Position numbers and translations under genes: made by a program
Notes under the pieces: generated by a model
Seen by the model: only the letters and a program-made list of their open reading frames with translations
Told to the model about the DNA's origin: nothing
The model's database searches: none
From: Myxococcales bacterium
GTDB lineage: Bacteria; Myxococcota_A; Polyangia; Haliangiales; Haliangiaceae
DNA length: 64,000 nt
Reading direction: 5' to 3'
Assembly: GCA_028287135.1 (NCBI GenBank)
Contig: JAQBQE010000017.1
Coordinates: forward strand, 41,995-105,994
Shown: positions 51,049 to 60,358 of the stretch, in pieces
Position numbering within the stretch: position 1 is the stretch's first letter
Layout: every line of letters begins with the position of its first letter

Positions 51049-53415
51049 CTACTTGGCGCGGGAGGGCCAGGTGAATCGAACGGTGGCACCCTCTCGCACC
51101 GTGTCGTCGATCCAGGCGCGGCCGCCGTGCGCCTCGACCTGCTTCTTCACGATCGTCAGGCCGATGCCCGTGGTCTCGACGACGTCGCGCGAGTTGAGGG
51201 TCTGGAAGATCTGCCACACGCGCTCGTGGTGCTCGGGCGCGATGCCCACGCCGTTGTCGGAGACGGCGAGCTCCCACTCGTCGGCGCGCTCGTCGGCGGT
51301 GATCCGCACGAGCACGTCCTCGCGCAGCGAGTGCTGCAGCGAGTTCGTGATCAGGTTCAAGAACACCTGCGACAGCGCCGACTTCTCCGCGAACAAGGTC
51401 GGCATCGCGCCGACGATCAGCACGCGCGCGGCGGTCGACGGGCTCAGGAGATCGATCGTCTCGTGGAGGAGCTCGGTGACGTCGACGCGCTCGGGCTTGT
51501 GCTTGGTCCGTCCCACGCGCGCGAGCTCGAGCAGGCCGTTGATCAGCTTGTCCATCCGCGCGGCCCGGCCCTTGAGGAGCTGGAGCTGCTCGACGATCCG
51601 TGGCTCGGCGGTCGGGCCGAGATCTTCTTCGACCCACATCGCGAGGTTCGAGATGCCGCGGAGCGGTGCGCGGAGATCATGCGATGCGACGTACGCGAAC
51701 TGATCGAGCTCGGCGTTCGTCTTCTCGAGCTCCTTGATCAAGCGCTGCGCGTCGCCGTAGAGCCGCGCATTGTCCATCGCGGTCGCGGCATTCGCAGCGA
51801 GGCCGACCGCGATCCGCTGTGCGCGCTCGGAGAACATCTTTGGCTTCTCGTGGCCGAACACCAGGCCGCCGAGGACGGCGCCGGCGCGCGTCGTGATCGG
51901 CACCGACATGAAGCTCCGCACCGGCAGGTGACCGTCGAGCAGGCTGCGCCCGAGCGGATTGCGCGCGTAGCGGGCATCGGTGGTGACGTCCTCGATCCGG
52001 ACCGGTCCGCGATTGTCGAACGACGGCGCGAACAGCCCGGTCTTGGGAAACTTGGCGAATGCCTCGCGGGAGATCCCGAACACGGTCGCCAGCGAGAATG
52101 CCTCGCCGGGCGTCCCGCTCGCGTTGTGATAGAAGGCGCCGAACTGCGCACCGGTGAGCTGTGTTGCGGTCGTGGTGACGGACTGGACGAGCGCCGACGG
52201 ATCGAGCTCGGCGGAGATCGTCCGGCCGATATCGTTGAGCTTGGTGAGCGTCTCGCGCTCGACGACGAGCTCCATCGAGGTCGCGTGCGCCTCGGTGTAG
52301 AGCCGGGCGTTCGCGACGGCGAGGCCCGCGCGGGAGGCGAGCTCCTCGGCGAGCACGACTTCCTCGGCGCCGAACGGACGGCGCGCTCCGCAGCGAGCGA
52401 CGGTGATCGCCGCGACGGCCATCCCGCGCGCGACGATCGGCACCACGACATAGGACGTCATCGCCAGGGCACGTAGTGCCTCGAGGTGGTTGGGGTCGTA
52501 CGCGATCTTCTGCAGATGCTCGTCCGTCACGCGCGCGATGAACTGGGTCTTCTGGGTCTTCAGCGCGACCTGCACCTCGCTCGGATCGTCGACCGACGGA
52601 GGACGATACTCGAGGAGTGAGCGAACGCGATCGGCGATCACGGCATCGCCGTGATGCGAGGCTGCGCGGCGGCTCGTGCCATCACGCTCGGCGAGATCGA
52701 TCGTGCACCAGTCGCCGAGCCACGGCACGACGAGCTTCGCGAGCTCGCTCAGGATGTCGTCGACGTCGAGGCTGGTCGAGAACAGCTGGCTCGCGCGGAC
52801 CATGTACTGCTGCTGCTCGAGCTGGCCGCGCAGCTGCTCCTGCGTCCGCACCTGGTTCATGAACTGGCCGAGGTTCGCGCCGAGCGTGCGCAGGATCTCG
52901 ACCAGGTGATCGTCCGGCGCCTGGTTTCCCGCGCCGAACATCTCGACCACACCGGCGAGCTCCGTTCCGATCAGGATGGGAAAGCCGAACCCCGACCGCA
53001 CCCGCAGCTTGGTCAGACCCTCCCTGCGTGGCCCCGCCGGATCGTTCGCGAGATCGGGGATGAACGCGGGTGCTCGATCGCGCCAGACCATGCCCGGTAG
53101 TCCCGCGCCGGCGACCAGGCGATGCCGACGACACAGCTGTTCCCACAGCGCGCTCTCGTACGGTTCCTGGGCCCACATCGAGCGAACCTCGAGGGTGGAA
53201 CCGCCCGGGATCCAGAACGCACCGAGCTTCGCCTGCATCGTGGAGCCGAGTGCCGCCAGGATCTTCGGCATCGCGGTGTCGACCGAGCTCTCTTCCGCGA
53301 GGACGCGCGATACCGCGTGCGACGCACGTGCACGCCTCTCGGCTTGCTCCGCCATCGCCTCCAGCCGCGTGATCTCTGCGCGCAGAGATTCGACATCGGC
53401 AGTGGGCTCGCTCAC
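51049..53415 (-). CDS. Sensor histidine kinase with three GAF domains
   Basis: This 788-residue kinase begins with a short coiled coil, then GAF1 (about 30-185), GAF2 (about 205-380) and GAF3 (about 395-560). A HisKA segment with FAYVASHDLRAPLRG (His near 579) and a HATPase domain (NLITNSLQHSL, DNGVGIAPEHHERVWQIFQT, GIGLTIVKKQVEAHGG) follow; this phytochrome-like H-box is common in soluble GAF kinases. It is probably cytosolic, sensing a small ligand or redox state. It starts at a GTG; no response regulator is adjacent, so it is an orphan. Confidence 0.9.
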   Translation of the reverse strand: MSEPTADVESLRAEITRLEAMAEQAERRARASHAVSRVLAEESSVDTAMPKILAALGSTMQAKLGAFWIPGGSTLEVRSMWAQEPYESALWEQLCRRHRLVAGAGLPGMVWRDRAPAFIPDLANDPAGPRREGLTKLRVRSGFGFPILIGTELAGVVEMFGAGNQAPDDHLVEILRTLGANLGQFMNQVRTQEQLRGQLEQQQYMVRASQLFSTSLDVDDILSELAKLVVPWLGDWCTIDLAERDGTSRRAASHHGDAVIADRVRSLLEYRPPSVDDPSEVQVALKTQKTQFIARVTDEHLQKIAYDPNHLEALRALAMTSYVVVPIVARGMAVAAITVARCGARRPFGAEEVVLAEELASRAGLAVANARLYTEAHATSMELVVERETLTKLNDIGRTISAELDPSALVQSVTTTATQLTGAQFGAFYHNASGTPGEAFSLATVFGISREAFAKFPKTGLFAPSFDNRGPVRIEDVTTDARYARNPLGRSLLDGHLPVRSFMSVPITTRAGAVLGGLVFGHEKPKMFSERAQRIAVGLAANAATAMDNARLYGDAQRLIKELEKTNAELDQFAYVASHDLRAPLRGISNLAMWVEEDLGPTAEPRIVEQLQLLKGRAARMDKLINGLLELARVGRTKHKPERVDVTELLHETIDLLSPSTAARVLIVGAMPTLFAEKSALSQVFLNLITNSLQHSLREDVLVRITADERADEWELAVSDNGVGIAPEHHERVWQIFQTLNSRDVVETTGIGLTIVKKQVEAHGGRAWIDDTVREGATVRFTWPSRAK

Positions 53416-53424
53416 TCCGTCAAT

Positions 53425-54930
53425 CTAGACCGCGACCGCAGGCGCGACCGTGAGGTCACAGCGAGGTTGTGTGAGGTTCCTGACCTCGACCCGGTACTCG
53501 GCGAGCCGGACCGTCCGGGTCCGCCGCCAGTACTCGAAGGTGAAGCCCGGCCACAGCAGGACGTCGCCGTCGGGTGCCTGGTACCAGCTGTTGCAGCCGG
53601 AGGTCCAGACCGTGTTCTCGAGCCGGCGGGCCATCTCGTCGCGGAACCGGGCCTCGACCTCGGGGCGGACGTCGAGCGAGGCCAGATCCCGGTCACGCAT
53701 CGTGCGCAACGCATCGACCGCGTAGCGAACCTGCGCCTCGATCATGAAGATCATCGAGTTGTGACCAAGGCCGGTGTTCGGTCCCATCAGCAGGAACAGG
53801 TTGGGAAATCCCGAGACGTTGATCCCGAGATAGTTGCGCACCGAGGCTCGCCAGACCTCGTTGAGCTCCTGGCCGTCGCGGCCGGTGATCGTCATCGCGG
53901 CGATGTAGTCGACCACGCGGAAGCCGGTCCCGAAGATCAGCGTGTCGACCTCGCGCAAGGTGCCATCCGCGGTGCGAATCCCGGTCGGCTCGATCGCCGC
54001 GATCCGATCGGTGATCACAGCGACGTTGTCGCGCGTGACGGCAGGGTAGTAGTCGTTCGAGATCAGGATCCGCTTGCAGCCGAGCCGGTAGTCCGGCGTC
54101 AGCTTCGCGCGCAGCTCCGGCTCGCGCACGGAGCGCGTGAGGTGCTTGATCGCGAGCTTCTCCGCGAGCTCGAGCAGCTTCGGCGCGAAGGCGAATCCCA
54201 GCACGCGGCTCTCGAACAACCAGTACAGACCGGTGCGACGCAGCCAGTGCGCGGCGGGCACGTGCTCGAGGATCCAGCGCTCGCGATCGCCGATCGGACG
54301 ATCTGCCTTGGGAACGATCCACGGCGGCGTCCGCTGATAGAGGTCGAGCTGTGCGACGGCGGGCGCGATCTGCGGGATGAACTGGATCGAGCTCGCACCG
54401 GTCCCGATCACGGCGACGCGCTTGCCGCGGAGATCGTGCGTGTGATCCCAGCGCGCCGAATGAAACGTCGTGCCGGCGAAGCTCGCGAGCCCGGGGAGGT
54501 CAGGAATGCTCGGCATGTGCAACGCACCGTTGCCGAGGATCAGGGCACGCGCGATCAGCGGCGCCTGGCCCTCGATCTCGACCGTCCACAGCGCGGTGGC
54601 CTCGTCGTACGCAGCGCCGATCACGCGGGTGCCAAACCGGAGGTGAGGCCGCAGCTGGTACGCGTCGGCGCAGTGCTCGAGGTACCCCAGGATCTCGCGC
54701 TGGCCGCCGTACGACCGCGACCACGACGGGTTGGGCTCGAACGAGTACGAGTACAGGTGCGACGGGATATCGCACGCAGCCCCGGGGTACGTGTTGTCGC
54801 GCCAGGTGCCGCCGACGCCGTCGCCCTTCTCCAGGATGACGAACGACTCGATGCCGGCCTTGCGCAGCTGGATGCCTGCACACAGCCCCGAGAAGCCCGC
54901 TCCGACGACGACGGCGGTCAGCTCGGCCAT
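53425..54930 (-). CDS. Flavin-containing monooxygenase, Baeyer-Villiger type
   Basis: The 501-residue enzyme has two Rossmann motifs (VVVGAGFSGLCAGIQL and VAVIGTGASSIQFIPQI) flanking the Baeyer-Villiger fingerprint FAGTTFHSARWDH (FxGxxxHxxxWD). LEKGDGVGGTWRDNTYPGA is the FAD region. Such enzymes insert oxygen next to ketones using NADPH. The ATG at 54930 is chosen over a GTG at 54939. A 37-bp palindrome with a promoter-like layout lies just upstream. It is 9 bp upstream of the GAF kinase on the other side of its stop. Confidence 0.92.
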   Translation of the reverse strand: MAELTAVVVGAGFSGLCAGIQLRKAGIESFVILEKGDGVGGTWRDNTYPGAACDIPSHLYSYSFEPNPSWSRSYGGQREILGYLEHCADAYQLRPHLRFGTRVIGAAYDEATALWTVEIEGQAPLIARALILGNGALHMPSIPDLPGLASFAGTTFHSARWDHTHDLRGKRVAVIGTGASSIQFIPQIAPAVAQLDLYQRTPPWIVPKADRPIGDRERWILEHVPAAHWLRRTGLYWLFESRVLGFAFAPKLLELAEKLAIKHLTRSVREPELRAKLTPDYRLGCKRILISNDYYPAVTRDNVAVITDRIAAIEPTGIRTADGTLREVDTLIFGTGFRVVDYIAAMTITGRDGQELNEVWRASVRNYLGINVSGFPNLFLLMGPNTGLGHNSMIFMIEAQVRYAVDALRTMRDRDLASLDVRPEVEARFRDEMARRLENTVWTSGCNSWYQAPDGDVLLWPGFTFEYWRRTRTVRLAEYRVEVRNLTQPRCDLTVAPAVAV

Positions 54931-54940
54931 GACGCGCACG

Positions 54941-54977
54941 CTAGCGCGCTATTGATTCTTGGTCAATAGCGCGCTAG
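54941..54977 (-). promoter_or_regulatory. 37-bp palindromic operator/promoter of the monooxygenase
   Basis: CTAGCGCGCTATTGA pairs perfectly with TCAATAGCGCGCTAG across the 7-base centre. On the minus strand TTGACC and TAGCGT are 17 bp apart and can act as -35 and -10, so the repeat covers the whole promoter. This is typical of TetR-family operators. No TetR gene lies next to it. Confidence 0.7.
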
Positions 54978-55006
54978 GAGCGGCGAAAGGTCGTCGATGC
55001 GGGCAG

Positions 55007-55768
55007 TTACGCCGACAGCTGGTCGAGGGCGGCGTCGACCTCGTCGAGCTCCCACAGCCGGCGCTCGATCTCTCGGTCGAGCTCGGTATCGAGCGACGGG
55101 CAGGCGGTGCGCTGAGCGACCAGGCGGACCAGCTCGTCGACCGCTTCGATCTCGTCGGTCAGGCGCTCGATCCGGCGGAGGCACTCGTCGCGGTGGCGGA
55201 TCCGGCGCGCCTGGATCTCGCGGCGGCGCTTGGACTTGTTCGCGTCGGTGATCGGGATCGCGACGGGGAGCTCGTTACCGCCGGCGAGCCGCAGTGCGTC
55301 GATGCAGCGCTGGTGGCTGACGGCGAGCCGTACGAAGTGGTCGAGGAGATCCTGGAGCTCGAAGCGCTGTGCTTCGCTCGGGTCGGTACGCTCGACTTCC
55401 TCGACCAGGTCGCGCAGCTCGAGGTACTGCGTCTGGCGAACGGGACCCGCGGGACGCAGGGACCGGAGCCTGCCGTTCTCGCGCTTGGCACGCGCGCGCA
55501 GGTGGGCCTGGTGGTCGAGGTGACGCTGGACGAAGCCGTAGCGTGCTGACATCGCACCGAGTCCGATCACCGCGAGCATCGCGACGAGGGCGCCGATGAT
55601 CCCGGCATAGCCGAGGCCGAGGCACGCACCGAACACCGCGATCGCGACGCATACGGGACTCGCTACCGCACCACGGATGTACGTCAGGCCGTGCGTACTC
55701 TGCGTCGCAAGCGCAGGCGGCGGCGGAGCAACGACGAGGCTGCGCTGCGAGGCAAGACGAGGCTGCAT
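55007..55768 (-). CDS. Hypothetical two-helix membrane protein with coiled coil
   Basis: The 253-residue protein has a short N-terminal tail, two adjacent membrane helices (VCVAIAVFGACLGLGYAGII and IGALVAMLAVIGLGAM) and a long charged helical region to the end (ELRDLVEEVERTDPSEAQRF onward). It is probably anchored in the inner membrane with the coiled coil inside. No family was recognised. The start is the ATG at 55768; a TTG at 55774 is possible. The 220 bp upstream hold no clear feature. Confidence 0.7.
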   Translation of the reverse strand: MQPRLASQRSLVVAPPPPALATQSTHGLTYIRGAVASPVCVAIAVFGACLGLGYAGIIGALVAMLAVIGLGAMSARYGFVQRHLDHQAHLRARAKRENGRLRSLRPAGPVRQTQYLELRDLVEEVERTDPSEAQRFELQDLLDHFVRLAVSHQRCIDALRLAGGNELPVAIPITDANKSKRRREIQARRIRHRDECLRRIERLTDEIEAVDELVRLVAQRTACPSLDTELDREIERRLWELDEVDAALDQLSA

Positions 55769-55995
55769 GTTCAATGGCTGCTACAACACGCGTGCCACTG
55801 GTTCGGCCTTTCACCGACGAGAGCTTCGACATTTTCCTGGTGGTCGCCGCCGCCACACCGTGGCGCGGGAGGGCGGGCCAGGGGGCGCACGAATGTCCCA
55901 CATCGGTGCACCTCCCGACGGAGCAGCTCGGACGACCGGGCGAATGAGCCGGCCCTGACCGCAACGTTTGTCACAACGCGATACGATGGCTCCCG

Positions 55996-57741
55996 GTGGG
56001 CGCCCAGCTCGATCAAGTTCTCAACTACCTCGATCGCGATGGCGTGACCGAGATGGTGATCAGCGTCGGACGGCCGATCACCTTGCGACGTGCAGGGCAG
56101 ATCGTCCCGGTCACGAACGCGCCGGTCAGCCGCGCGCAGCTCATGGGGCTGTTGCAGGGATCGTCGATCGTCGCACTGCTTCCAGCGACCGATGGCGTGC
56201 ATCCGTCCGCCGATGTCGAGGTCGGCGCGCGCCGCTTGCGCGTGCAGATCTCGCGTCGCGGCGACGAGTACATGCTCAAGATCGAGCGTGCGCCCGCGGC
56301 ACCGGTGCCGGCCGCGCCCCCTGCCTTCGAGCTCGAGCTCGAGGTCGCGCCCGAGGTGGCTCCGCCGCGGCGATCCGCCCCCGTCGTTCAGCCGCCTGCG
56401 CGTGCGCCGATCTCGGCCCCCTCGACGTTCGAGCTCGAGCTCGACCCGTCACCCGCACGCGCGCCGATGACATCGACGCGCCCGATCGACCTCGAGCTCG
56501 AACCGCAGATCGCCCCACCTGTGCGCGCCGCTGGGGCGCCGGCCACGCGCGCTGTGGCAACGCCGCCAACGGGATCTCCCCGTATGGCGAGCGCCGGAGC
56601 CGCAACCTCATCGGCGTTCGGCGAGCTCGTGCGACTCGCCCAGGACCGCGGCGCGTCCGATCTCCACATCGCCACGGGACGCGTGACGTCGATCCGCGTG
56701 CTCGGCGAGCTGGTCCCGGTCGACCCCGGTGCTCCGCCAGCCACTGACGCGCAGGTGCAGGCGCTCCTCGGTCCGCTGATCCAGCCGCATCAGGAGAAGT
56801 TCGACGAGGTCGGCTACATCGACCTCGCGGTCGATTCTCCGAATGGTGGCCGGCTGCGCACGAACCTGTCGAAGCACCAGGGCGGGCTCAAGGGTACGTT
56901 CCGGATCGCGCGCCCAGCGCCGCCGACGCTCGAGGAGCTCGGCCTGCCCAAGGAGCTCGCGAAGGTGATCGGCCATCACCAGGGCCTCGTCGTGATCGCG
57001 GGCCCAAGCGGTCACGGCAAGACGACGACGCTCGCGGCGCTGGTCGACATCGTCAACGCGTCGCGCGCGTTCCACATCATCACGATCGAAGATCCGGTCG
57101 AGATCATCTATCCGCGCAAGGCAGCGGTCGTCTCGCAGCGCGAGGTCGGTCCGCACACGCGAAGCTTCGCCGCGGCACTCAAGGGATCGTTGCGCGAGGA
57201 TCCGGACGTCATCGTGATCGGCGAGCTGCGTGACCGCGAGACCGTCGAGATCGCGCTGACCGCCGCCGAGACCGGCCACCTCGTGATCGCGACGATGAGC
57301 ACACCGTCGGCAGCCAAGACGATCGATCGGCTGGTCGACATGTTCCCGCCCGACGATCAGTCGCAGGTCCGCGCGTCGATCGCCGGTGCGCTGCGCGCGA
57401 TCGTCTCGCAGCGCCTGCTGCCCGCGGCGAACGGCACGAGCGTGGTCGCCGCCGTCGAGCTGCTGACCGGGTGCCTGCCGCTGCAGCAGATGATCCGCGA
57501 CGACAAGCTGTACCAGCTGCCGAACCTCATGCAGCGAGGACGCGCGTTCGGGATGCTGCGGTTCGATGACTCGTTGACCGAGCTCGTGAAGACGCACCGG
57601 ATCACGGTCGACACGGCGATCGCGACGACCGAGAACAAGCGGGAGCTGACGGCGACGCTACGCGGGGGTGGCGCGCCTCCGCCCGAGGCTGCACCGCGCA
57701 AGGGCCTCGGCGGCCTGTTCGGAAAGAAGGATCGCGAGTGA
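55996..57741 (+). CDS. PilT-like ATPase with duplicated N-terminal domain
   Basis: This 581-residue protein ends in a PilT-type secretion ATPase: ASDLHIATGR, Walker A GPSGHGKTTT (near residue 336), Walker B-like EDPDVIVIGELRDRET and MSTPSAAKTIDRLVDMFP. Ahead of it is a second, degenerate copy of the PilT N-terminal domain (LDQVLNYLDRDGVTEMVISV; compare FGELVRLAQDRGASDLHIAT). The two are joined by a Pro/Ala linker with repeated FELELE / FELELD / DLELEP patches. PilT ATPases power retraction of type IV pili. It starts at a GTG and overlaps the next pilT gene by 4 bp. Confidence 0.88.
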   Translation: MGAQLDQVLNYLDRDGVTEMVISVGRPITLRRAGQIVPVTNAPVSRAQLMGLLQGSSIVALLPATDGVHPSADVEVGARRLRVQISRRGDEYMLKIERAPAAPVPAAPPAFELELEVAPEVAPPRRSAPVVQPPARAPISAPSTFELELDPSPARAPMTSTRPIDLELEPQIAPPVRAAGAPATRAVATPPTGSPRMASAGAATSSAFGELVRLAQDRGASDLHIATGRVTSIRVLGELVPVDPGAPPATDAQVQALLGPLIQPHQEKFDEVGYIDLAVDSPNGGRLRTNLSKHQGGLKGTFRIARPAPPTLEELGLPKELAKVIGHHQGLVVIAGPSGHGKTTTLAALVDIVNASRAFHIITIEDPVEIIYPRKAAVVSQREVGPHTRSFAAALKGSLREDPDVIVIGELRDRETVEIALTAAETGHLVIATMSTPSAAKTIDRLVDMFPPDDQSQVRASIAGALRAIVSQRLLPAANGTSVVAAVELLTGCLPLQQMIRDDKLYQLPNLMQRGRAFGMLRFDDSLTELVKTHRITVDTAIATTENKRELTATLRGGGAPPPEAAPRKGLGGLFGKKDRE

Positions 57742-58841
57742 CGATCGATCGCCTGTTCGACCGGCTGCTCGAGAAGAGCGGCTCCGACCTCCACCTGTCG
57801 CCGGGCTACCCGCCGATGCTGCGGATTCGGGGCCAGCTCGTGGCGGATGGTGAGCGGCCGCTGAGCAGCGCAGACATCGAGGCGTTGCTGATGCCGCTGC
57901 TGTCACCGACCCAGCGCCACCAGTTCACGACGACGGGCGACCTCGACTTCGCGCATGCGCACGGCGTCGCGGCGCGATTCCGCGCGAACTACATGAAGAA
58001 GCTGACCGGCACGGGTGCCGTGTTCCGCGCGATCCCGACCAAGATCCTCTCGCTCGACGATCTCAAGGTGCCGGCGGGGATCCGCAAGCTCTCCGAGATC
58101 AAGTCGGGCCTCGTGCTGGTCACCGGCCCGACCGGCAGCGGCAAGTCGACGACGCTCGCGGCGATGATCGATCACATCAATCGGTCGCGCCCGGGACACA
58201 TCCTGACGATCGAGGATCCCGTCGAGTTCGTGCACACGCCGCGGCGGTGTCTGATCACGCACAAGGAGGTCGGCGAGCACGTCCCGACCTTCCTCGATGC
58301 GATCCGCAGTGCGGGTCGCGAGAATGCCGACGTCATCCTGGTCGGCGAGCTTCGCGGCGCCGAGACGATGAAGGCCGCGCTCCAGCTCGCGAGCTTTGGC
58401 ATCTTGATCTACGCAACGGTTCACACCAACTCGGCGGCGGCGACCATCGATCGTTACGTCAACGCGTTCCCCGCCGATCAGCAGTCGCAGGTTCGCGGTC
58501 TGCTCGCCGATTCCCTGGTCGGGGTCGTCGCCCAGCAGCTGATCCCCAAGGCCGACGGCTCGGGGCGCGTCGCGGCGCACGAGATCCTGATCGGCAGCCT
58601 CGCGCTGACGTCGCTGATCCGCGAGGGCAAGACCCAGCAGATCGGTAGCTTCATTCAGGCCGGCACGTCCGAGGGCATGCAGTCGATGGACGTCGCGCTC
58701 GAGAAGTATGTGGTCGCCGGGACGATCAAGGCGCAGGACGCCCTCGAGAAGGCCCTCGACAAGGAGTCGTTCGGGAAGCTTCCGAGTATCGCGTCCCAGC
58801 TGGCTCACGCCCAGACCGTGCCGATCGAGCCTTTCTTGTAG
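57738..58841 (+). CDS. pilT: PilT-type twitching motility ATPase
   Basis: The 367-residue ATPase has the normal PilT plan: KSGSDLHLSPGYPPMLRI, Walker A GPTGSGKST (near residue 130), Asp box ILTIEDPVEFVH and VILVGELRGAETMKAALQLA. The final region AGTIKAQDALEKA replaces the canonical AIRNLIRE retraction motif. With its larger upstream neighbour it could form a mixed hexamer or two separate motors at the pilus base. The GTGA overlap argues for equal expression. Confidence 0.92.
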   Translation: MTIDRLFDRLLEKSGSDLHLSPGYPPMLRIRGQLVADGERPLSSADIEALLMPLLSPTQRHQFTTTGDLDFAHAHGVAARFRANYMKKLTGTGAVFRAIPTKILSLDDLKVPAGIRKLSEIKSGLVLVTGPTGSGKSTTLAAMIDHINRSRPGHILTIEDPVEFVHTPRRCLITHKEVGEHVPTFLDAIRSAGRENADVILVGELRGAETMKAALQLASFGILIYATVHTNSAAATIDRYVNAFPADQQSQVRGLLADSLVGVVAQQLIPKADGSGRVAAHEILIGSLALTSLIREGKTQQIGSFIQAGTSEGMQSMDVALEKYVVAGTIKAQDALEKALDKESFGKLPSIASQLAHAQTVPIEPFL

Positions 58842-58888
58842 GCTCGCCGCCCTGGATTTCGGGGGCACTGCGGCTAGGATGCCCGCCG

Positions 58889-60325
58889 ATGACGCGCATC
58901 CTCCGTTCCAATCCTCTCTCGACCGCAGGGCTCGTCCTCGCGCTCGTCGGGAGCCTCTCGCTCGGCTGCAAATCCGAGAAGTCCCGGCTCGACACGTTGA
59001 TGGCCGAGCACCCGATGAAGCACACGTCGACGGTGACGACGACCAGCAAGCCGGGTGCTCACGGCACCGGCGAGACCCAGCCGGGCGCGCCCGCCAAGGA
59101 CCTCGACAGCAAGGACATCCTGGCGCGCAAGGAGACCGCGGACTCCGTCCAGGTCATGCACGTCCTGATCGGCTGGAAGGATCTCGAGGCCGCGTACCGC
59201 GGTCAGATGGATCCGCGCGCAAGCAAGCGCACGAATGACGAGGCCGCCGCGCTGGCCCAGGAGCTCGCCGCCAAGCTGAAGGCGAAGCCGGACTCGATCG
59301 CCGCGCTGTCGAAGGAGTACTCCGAGGATCCGGGCTCGCAGGGCGGTGAGCCCTACGAGGTCACCCCGACGACCGGCTTTGTCCCCGAGTTCAAGAACCT
59401 CGCGCTGCGCCTGATGCTCAACGAGGTCGGCATCGTCAAGACGACGTACGGCTACCACGTGATGGTCCGCGTCCCGCCGCCGGCACCCGACCCGCTCGAG
59501 TCGGCGGACATCCTGAATCGTCCGACCGCCGAGACCGGCACGGTTCGCGTCCAGCACGTCCTGATCGGCTGGAAGGGCGCGCCCGCGGCACGCACCGCGA
59601 CGCGCACCAAGGAAGAGGCCGACAAGCTCGCGCAGGAAGTCCTCGGGAAGGTCCGCGAGAAGGCTGACATGGCTGCGCTGATGAAGGCGCACTCCGAGGA
59701 TCCAGGCTCGAAGGACAACGCGCGGGTCTACGACGTCAGCCCCGATGCGCCGATGGTCGAGCCGTTCAAGAAGCTCGCGCTCCGCCTCCAGATCGGCGAG
59801 GCAGGCCTCGTGAAGTCGCCGTTCGGCTGGCACGTGATCAAGCGCGTTCCGCCCGAGCCGCCGGATACGATCGAGTCGGCTGACATCCTCGCGCGCCCGG
59901 TGGCGACCCAGTCGGCACAGGTCAAGCACATCCTCCTCGGCTGGACCGAGGTCCACGCGGAGGACGAGCGCGGCAAGAAGCGCACGCGCGCCGAGCTCGA
60001 GAAGCTCGTGAAGGACACGATCGCCAAGATCAACAAGGGCGCGAAGATCGAGCCGCTGATGGCCGAGCTCTCCGAGGATCCGGGCTCTGCGAAGGACGGC
60101 AAGCCGTACGACGTGACGCCCGATGCAGGACTCGTCGAGCCGTTCAAGAAGCTGTCGCTTCGCCTGAAGTCGGGCGAGGTCGGTGCGGTCAAGACCGAGT
60201 TCGGAATCCACATCATCCAGCGCGTCGACGGCATGCCAGGTGGTGCGAAGGCGCCGGCTCCGGCCGAGAAGGCCCCCGCGCCGGCAGCCCCCGCGCCGGC
60301 GACGCCGCCCGCGCCGAATCCGTAG
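58889..60325 (+). CDS. Lipoprotein with three parvulin-type PPIase domains
   Basis: The 478-residue protein has a lipoprotein signal (VLALVGSLSLGCKSE) and three tandem PpiC/rotamase repeats. Each starts with a VxVxHVLIGWK-like strand (SVQVMHVLIGWK, VRVQHVLIGWKGA, AQVKHILLGWTEV), has SEDPGS before a loop, and ends YGYHVMVRV, FGWHVIKRV or FGIHIIQRV. Short linkers ESADILxRP separate them, and a Pro/Ala tail ends it. Parvulins such as SurA and PrsA fold exported proteins. It starts 48 bp after pilT and may serve outer-membrane assembly. Confidence 0.9.
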   Translation: MTRILRSNPLSTAGLVLALVGSLSLGCKSEKSRLDTLMAEHPMKHTSTVTTTSKPGAHGTGETQPGAPAKDLDSKDILARKETADSVQVMHVLIGWKDLEAAYRGQMDPRASKRTNDEAAALAQELAAKLKAKPDSIAALSKEYSEDPGSQGGEPYEVTPTTGFVPEFKNLALRLMLNEVGIVKTTYGYHVMVRVPPPAPDPLESADILNRPTAETGTVRVQHVLIGWKGAPAARTATRTKEEADKLAQEVLGKVREKADMAALMKAHSEDPGSKDNARVYDVSPDAPMVEPFKKLALRLQIGEAGLVKSPFGWHVIKRVPPEPPDTIESADILARPVATQSAQVKHILLGWTEVHAEDERGKKRTRAELEKLVKDTIAKINKGAKIEPLMAELSEDPGSAKDGKPYDVTPDAGLVEPFKKLSLRLKSGEVGAVKTEFGIHIIQRVDGMPGGAKAPAPAEKAPAPAAPAPATPPAPNP

Positions 60326-60358
60326 CCACGCCACGGCGGGTCGCGGTATGAGCGCCGC

